A DNA stretch of 64,000 bases, from contig NC_133538.1 of assembly GCF_048544455.1 (NCBI RefSeq), positions 17,637,469 through 17,701,468 on the forward strand, in the 5' to 3' direction. Of this stretch, positions 59,619-64,000 are shown in pieces. The notes below the pieces were generated by a model. That model searched no databases and had not been told where the DNA came from. It worked only from the letters and a program-made list of their open reading frames with translations. Position numbers and translations under genes: made by a program. The DNA comes from Silene latifolia (lineage: Eukaryota > Streptophyta > Magnoliopsida > Caryophyllales > Caryophyllaceae). How positions within the stretch are numbered: the stretch's first letter is position 1; the number at the start of each line of letters is the position of its first letter.

Positions 59619-59836
59619 TAATATTATTGTTATTATCAACTATAATAATATTAATATTCATAGTATAATACTAATTATACTAATATTAATATTTATAAGA
59701 AAAAAATTACTATAATATTATATATGAATAATCATAAATTATAATAATGAAAAAATGGTAAATTTTTACTAATAATATTCTTAATACAATAATAAATTAT
59801 AATGTTAATATTAATAATGATATTAGTAAAAATAAT
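59619..59836. repeat. Decayed AAT-rich tract
   Basis: AT-rich sequence made of imperfect AAT/ATT words after the MITE; probably the degraded end of the microsatellite. Confidence 0.6.
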
Positions 59837-60403
59837 TGTTTCGAATAAAAACACTCAAGTAAGCGTTGCTCGAATCGAGTTAGGGTCAACGCGCTCCTCT
59901 CATATGGAACCTTGAGCCTATGCTTGCTCTCTTCGGATGGATCTTTCACGTGTAACAAAAGTGTGCTCGAAGGGTTCGCAAGAGGTCCTTCTCTGATGCC
60001 TTACGGTACTGGTGGATAGTCGGGACCTTGCTTGAAGCTAAGGTCTCCATGCCTTCTCATAGTAGCTCGAGTTGTCTTACTTCTAGAGAGAGAAAGTTGT
60101 TGGTGAGAAGTATTTTACTATTGATTGGTGAATAATGAGGTATTTATTGGTTTCTATGTGTACCTCAAATAATGGCTTGACAAGCATGGTTACCAGATTC
60201 GTTATGAATACGCCTTACCGATTCGCGATTCGCTTATAGAAAATGTGTTATATGTATTTTCAGTAATCAACTTGATAGAATTCGCTTTTAACGATCCGTG
60301 ACTCGTAGGATACCAAGTGAATCCGTAACCATGTTGGCAAGCGTGTTGACTTGTATGACCCCGTATTGGCTAATGGGTCAAGTCGGTTGGGCGTGCCCCA
60401 TCA
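59837..60403 (-). mobile_element. Candidate solo LTR related to Tat element 2
   Basis: Within the microsatellite zone a 567-bp GC-richer block begins TGTTTCGAATAAA and ends GCGTGCCCCATCA. The Tat element 2 LTRs (585-593 bp) begin TGTTCCG and end ATGCCCCATCA. Length, termini and an internal TGAGGTATTTAT segment (minus-strand TATA position) agree. The flanks ATAAT and ATATT are only similar. Orientation is inferred from that comparison. Confidence 0.5.
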
Positions 60404-60444
60404 ATATTATTAATTATAAATATTATTGATTTTAATAATAATAC

Positions 60445-60748
<304 letters not shown>

Positions 60749-61797
60749 AATAATAATAATAATATTAACATTAATAACATTATTATTCATTTTAACAACA
60801 ACAATAATAATACTAACAACAACAACAACATCATTATTATTCATTTTAATAATAATATTCATAATAACAATAATAATAGTAATTATAATAAATAAATTAT
60901 TAATAACATTATTATTAACAATAATATTAATTATATTAATAATAATAATAAAGAATAAAGGAGCTGAGTTGAACTGAACTGAATGGAGCTGAGCTGAACT
61001 GAACTTAATGGAGCTGAGTTGAACTAGACTGAACTGAATGGAGCTGAGCTGAACTGAACTGAACTGAACTTAATGGAGCTGAACCAGAATCGAATCAATC
61101 AAAATGAATAGAGTAGAGCTTTGAATCGAATCGAATGACTGAATGAATAGAGCTTAGCTGAACTGAAGTGGGTTGAAAATAAGCCAGAAAGAACAGGGCC
61201 TTAGTCTTATGCATGCTTTGCTTTTTCTCTTCCCAATTTAATTATTACTTGTCTTATCTAAGTAGGCTACTATTACTAGCATGCTTAGAATACCACAAAT
61301 AAAATAATTGTACTCAACCTCCCCACTCTCTTCTTGGTGGCCGGTCCACTCAAGTCTTATAAGGAGAATTTCTCTCCTTATTTTATTAACTAGTGCATTT
61401 TGTGGAAAATACACTTATCTCTCCAAAACCTCTCAAAATCAATTAGAAAATTACTAAAGTCTAGTAATCAAAAATTAATATTTGCTAATAGTTAGAAATA
61501 TTAAAATTAATATTCAAGGGTGTCCTAATATAATATCTAGCTAATATTTGTTAGGATTTGGGTAACTTGTTCTTGGGTGCAATCGGTTGGAGGTCTTCTA
61601 TTTTGGAGGCTTTGGATTTCTTGGAGGATCATCCCATTATTGTAAGCTCAAGAACAACAAAGATAGGAGATCTTGTTGTGCCCATTTAACCTATAACCAA
61701 TGTAAGGAAATTCGATCTCCTTATACTTTTTATTAAAATGCTTTTATATTTTATGAATGTTACCTAGATCTAAAATCAATATATATAACTAAAGGAG

Positions 61798-62125
61798 GCT
61801 TTTTTTTCTAATTATACTATTAGCATTAGAATTAGGAGATGATTAATTATTTAAAATTTTTCTATTATAATTAGGAATATAATTTTCCTATTAGAAATGA
61901 GAATTAATTAATTATTTTACAATTTTCCTATTAGAAATAGGAAATAAATTAACAATTTATTACGGCTTTCTTTTCCCTAAATATACTATTAGAATTAGGA
62001 GATAATAATTATTTAAAAATTTTCTATTATAATTAGGAATATGATTTTCCTATTAGAAATGAGAATTAATTAATTATTTTACAATTTTATTATTAGAAAC
62101 GGGAAATAAATTAATTATCTATAAT
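61798..62125. repeat. Tandem duplication, unit about 165 bp
   Basis: Two adjacent AT-rich copies (about 61798-61962 and 61963-62125) share GGCTTT..., ACTATTAG...ATTAGGAG, TTCTATTATAATTAGGAATA and TTCCTATTAGAAATGAGAAT. Function unknown. Confidence 0.8.
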
Positions 62126-64000
62126 TTATTAATATTAATAAATTATTCATTAGTATTTGTTCACTTTTTCTTAAATTAGAAGGGAAAAAAACATTTGATA
62201 TATTTATAATATCCAATTTTATAACAACTTCCGATTAAAAAAATGAGGTATTATGAGACTAAAAGGCCCTAGGCCGAACTGGATTGTGACAAATGTGCAT
62301 GCATAATACGTATTACATGGAATTTACTCATATAAAGAGTAAAATTAACGCTGAAATATGCCCCTACGTCTTTTGTTATTGCTAATGTCATATTTAATTA
62401 TACATAATACGAAGTTTATTTTTCAAATGTCATATGTATTTCTCCTACTAATTTTAAAGTTATTTCCATCACAATACACTTAAACTTCTATTGATAATTT
62501 ATTATTATATTATTTACATTCATTTGTCATTATATAAAAGTATATTAATCAAAATTTAAATAAGATATTCACAAATTATTGATAAGTACAAAGTTTGATA
62601 TTTATTTTTCAAGGAGTATTAAACGATAAAGAAAGTTGCTGCTAATTTGCGAATCAAAATATCATATTATGACAAATGAGTAAATGTTTTGAAAAACTTT
62701 ATTGTGTGATTGTTTTACAATTTAAAGTAAAAATGGTACCACGAGTAATAAAATAGATTTGAATGAGGCTTGAAGGTAAATTAGATACACTTATTATAGA
62801 AATATGTACAAGGTTAAGATTCAATTCAAGCAACGATCAACATTAAAAAAAATCATCAAAAACACATAAAAAGGTAAGAGTAGTCTTTCCCTAACATAGT
62901 GAAGACCGTCTCCCTCAAGCTTTTCTTCTGACAAATTTACATGCATAAAAAACGGTACTATTCAATTATATGGAGCAAACTAATTACTGTTGCTGCTGTG
63001 TGTATATGTGTCTGTGTGTGTGTGTAAATTGAGCACATCATCACTATAATTTAGGGAAAGATACGAATTGGGGAAGGATGAGACATATTCGTCATGCATA
63101 ATACGATGCTTTAACCACCTTTAGGTAAAAATATAAAAATAAATGAAAAAATTTAAACCTAAAAGGAAGCCACGTACTTGCCAACTCTAATATAGTTTTC
63201 TACCACATTAATATTCTCATGAAGTTTATGACATTTATTTTATATTAATAAAAAAATGATTATATGCTTCGTACAATTTGTGATTTATAACTTTTAGCTA
63301 ACTTATTTGAACTTGCTTAAATTTATATATCTTAAGTGAAGAATATTAATTATAAATATGATAAAGATAAAGTTTGATCTTTAATTTTCTCAGAGATAAA
63401 AAAAACTCAATTTTTATTTTCTTATAATATACTAATTAAAGGTTATAATGTAAAACAGAAAATTAAACCACAATCTACTATTTCAATATGTCGATGATCA
63501 ACACTCAAAATAGCACATTTGTTATTAAAATAGTGTAAAAACCCTCAAAATGCTAAAAACCAATTTCAATCTGTCGTTATCAAACAAAACCTAAATTTCT
63601 GCATTTTTTTTTGTCATGTTCAACTTAATCTTTACGAGATGTAAAAATGATGAAGTTCATAAAGTAGCGGTTAGTTTCTGTTAGTTAGATGGACTTTTCA
63701 AGAGAGAGACGAAAGCTTTGCATTTTAGACCGTTTTCTGTGTGAACTGAAGGGATTAAGTAATGGGTTAAAGGTTATTTCGAGTGGGAATGAGGTTGATT
63801 GCGATGAGTTGGTTGACTAAAGTTTTCCTTACTAGATCTAAAAAGGGGATAATAATTATGAGATAATAAAATTTGAAGAAAAAAGGACAATAAAAATGAG
63901 ATGGAGGTATTAAGATTTATTTATGCAAAATGAAATAAATAGCAAAGTTCGTGTATATATATAATATTCAACTTATTCCGTTTACAAACATAGTACCCAA
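62126..64000. other. AT-rich DNA, no gene seen
   Basis: Low-complexity AT-rich sequence with a short TGTGTG tract near 63000-63025. No frame, terminal repeat, tRNA or promoter could be supported. Confidence 0.55.

Overview
This is a repeat-only stretch of a plant nuclear genome. I found no host protein-coding gene, rRNA or tRNA gene. Nearly everything is LTR retrotransposon, stacked by nested insertion, with small DNA transposons, a TRIM, one LINE fragment and long triplet microsatellites. The lineages (Ty1/copia, chromovirus with chromodomain, Athila, Tat/Ogre with archaeal-type RNase H and antisense ORF) are typical of a eudicot. The Tat elements with an antisense ORF and repeat-rich 3' region would suit Caryophyllales such as Silene, but the species is only an inference.

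Layout from left to right. (1) 1-6749: a minus-strand Ty1/copia element; its 5' LTR is at 5465-6749 and its 3' LTR lies off the left edge. It is inserted in the antisense ORF of (2), a minus-strand Tat/Ogre element (6750-18622) with RT, RNase H and integrase, a 2.9-kb 5' LTR (15726-18622) and a 1.23-kb solo LTR (10247-11476) in its RNase H. (3) 18623-21779: a small-repeat zone with a TRIM (18997-19557), a 102-bp tandem repeat, (CTA)n and a LINE remnant. (4) 21780-27229: the 3' region and 3' LTR of a plus-strand Gypsy element. (5) 27230-57431: a minus-strand chromovirus whose protease is split by a plus-strand solo LTR (30812-33256) and whose gag is split by a 21-kb Athila insertion (34220-55215). 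One LTR of that Athila element is itself split by a nearly complete Tat element (34922-45647). (6) 57432 to about 61800: a second copia LTR holding a Harbinger-like element (58080-61200). That element contains a 1.1-kb Mutator-like MITE, (AAT)n, a 303-bp (CAA)n and a candidate small solo LTR. (7) 61800-64000: AT-rich DNA with a 165-bp tandem duplication and no gene.

Four insertions (10247-11476, 30812-33256, 34220-55215, 34922-45647) have perfect 5-bp target-site duplications. In the three that hit coding sequence, the interrupted frame is continuous once the insert and one duplication copy are set aside. The relative order is therefore solid: chromovirus first, then Athila, then Tat.

The most unusual signal is a recurrent 12-14 bp palindrome, (T)ACTCGATCGAGT(A), and its CGGTCG/CGACCG variants. 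It occurs in loose arrays in the LTRs, non-coding interior and even the gag coding region of the Athila element, and in the leader and LTR of the unrelated chromovirus. Two Tat elements also carry spliced ORFs antisense to gag-pol, one with a visible TATA box.
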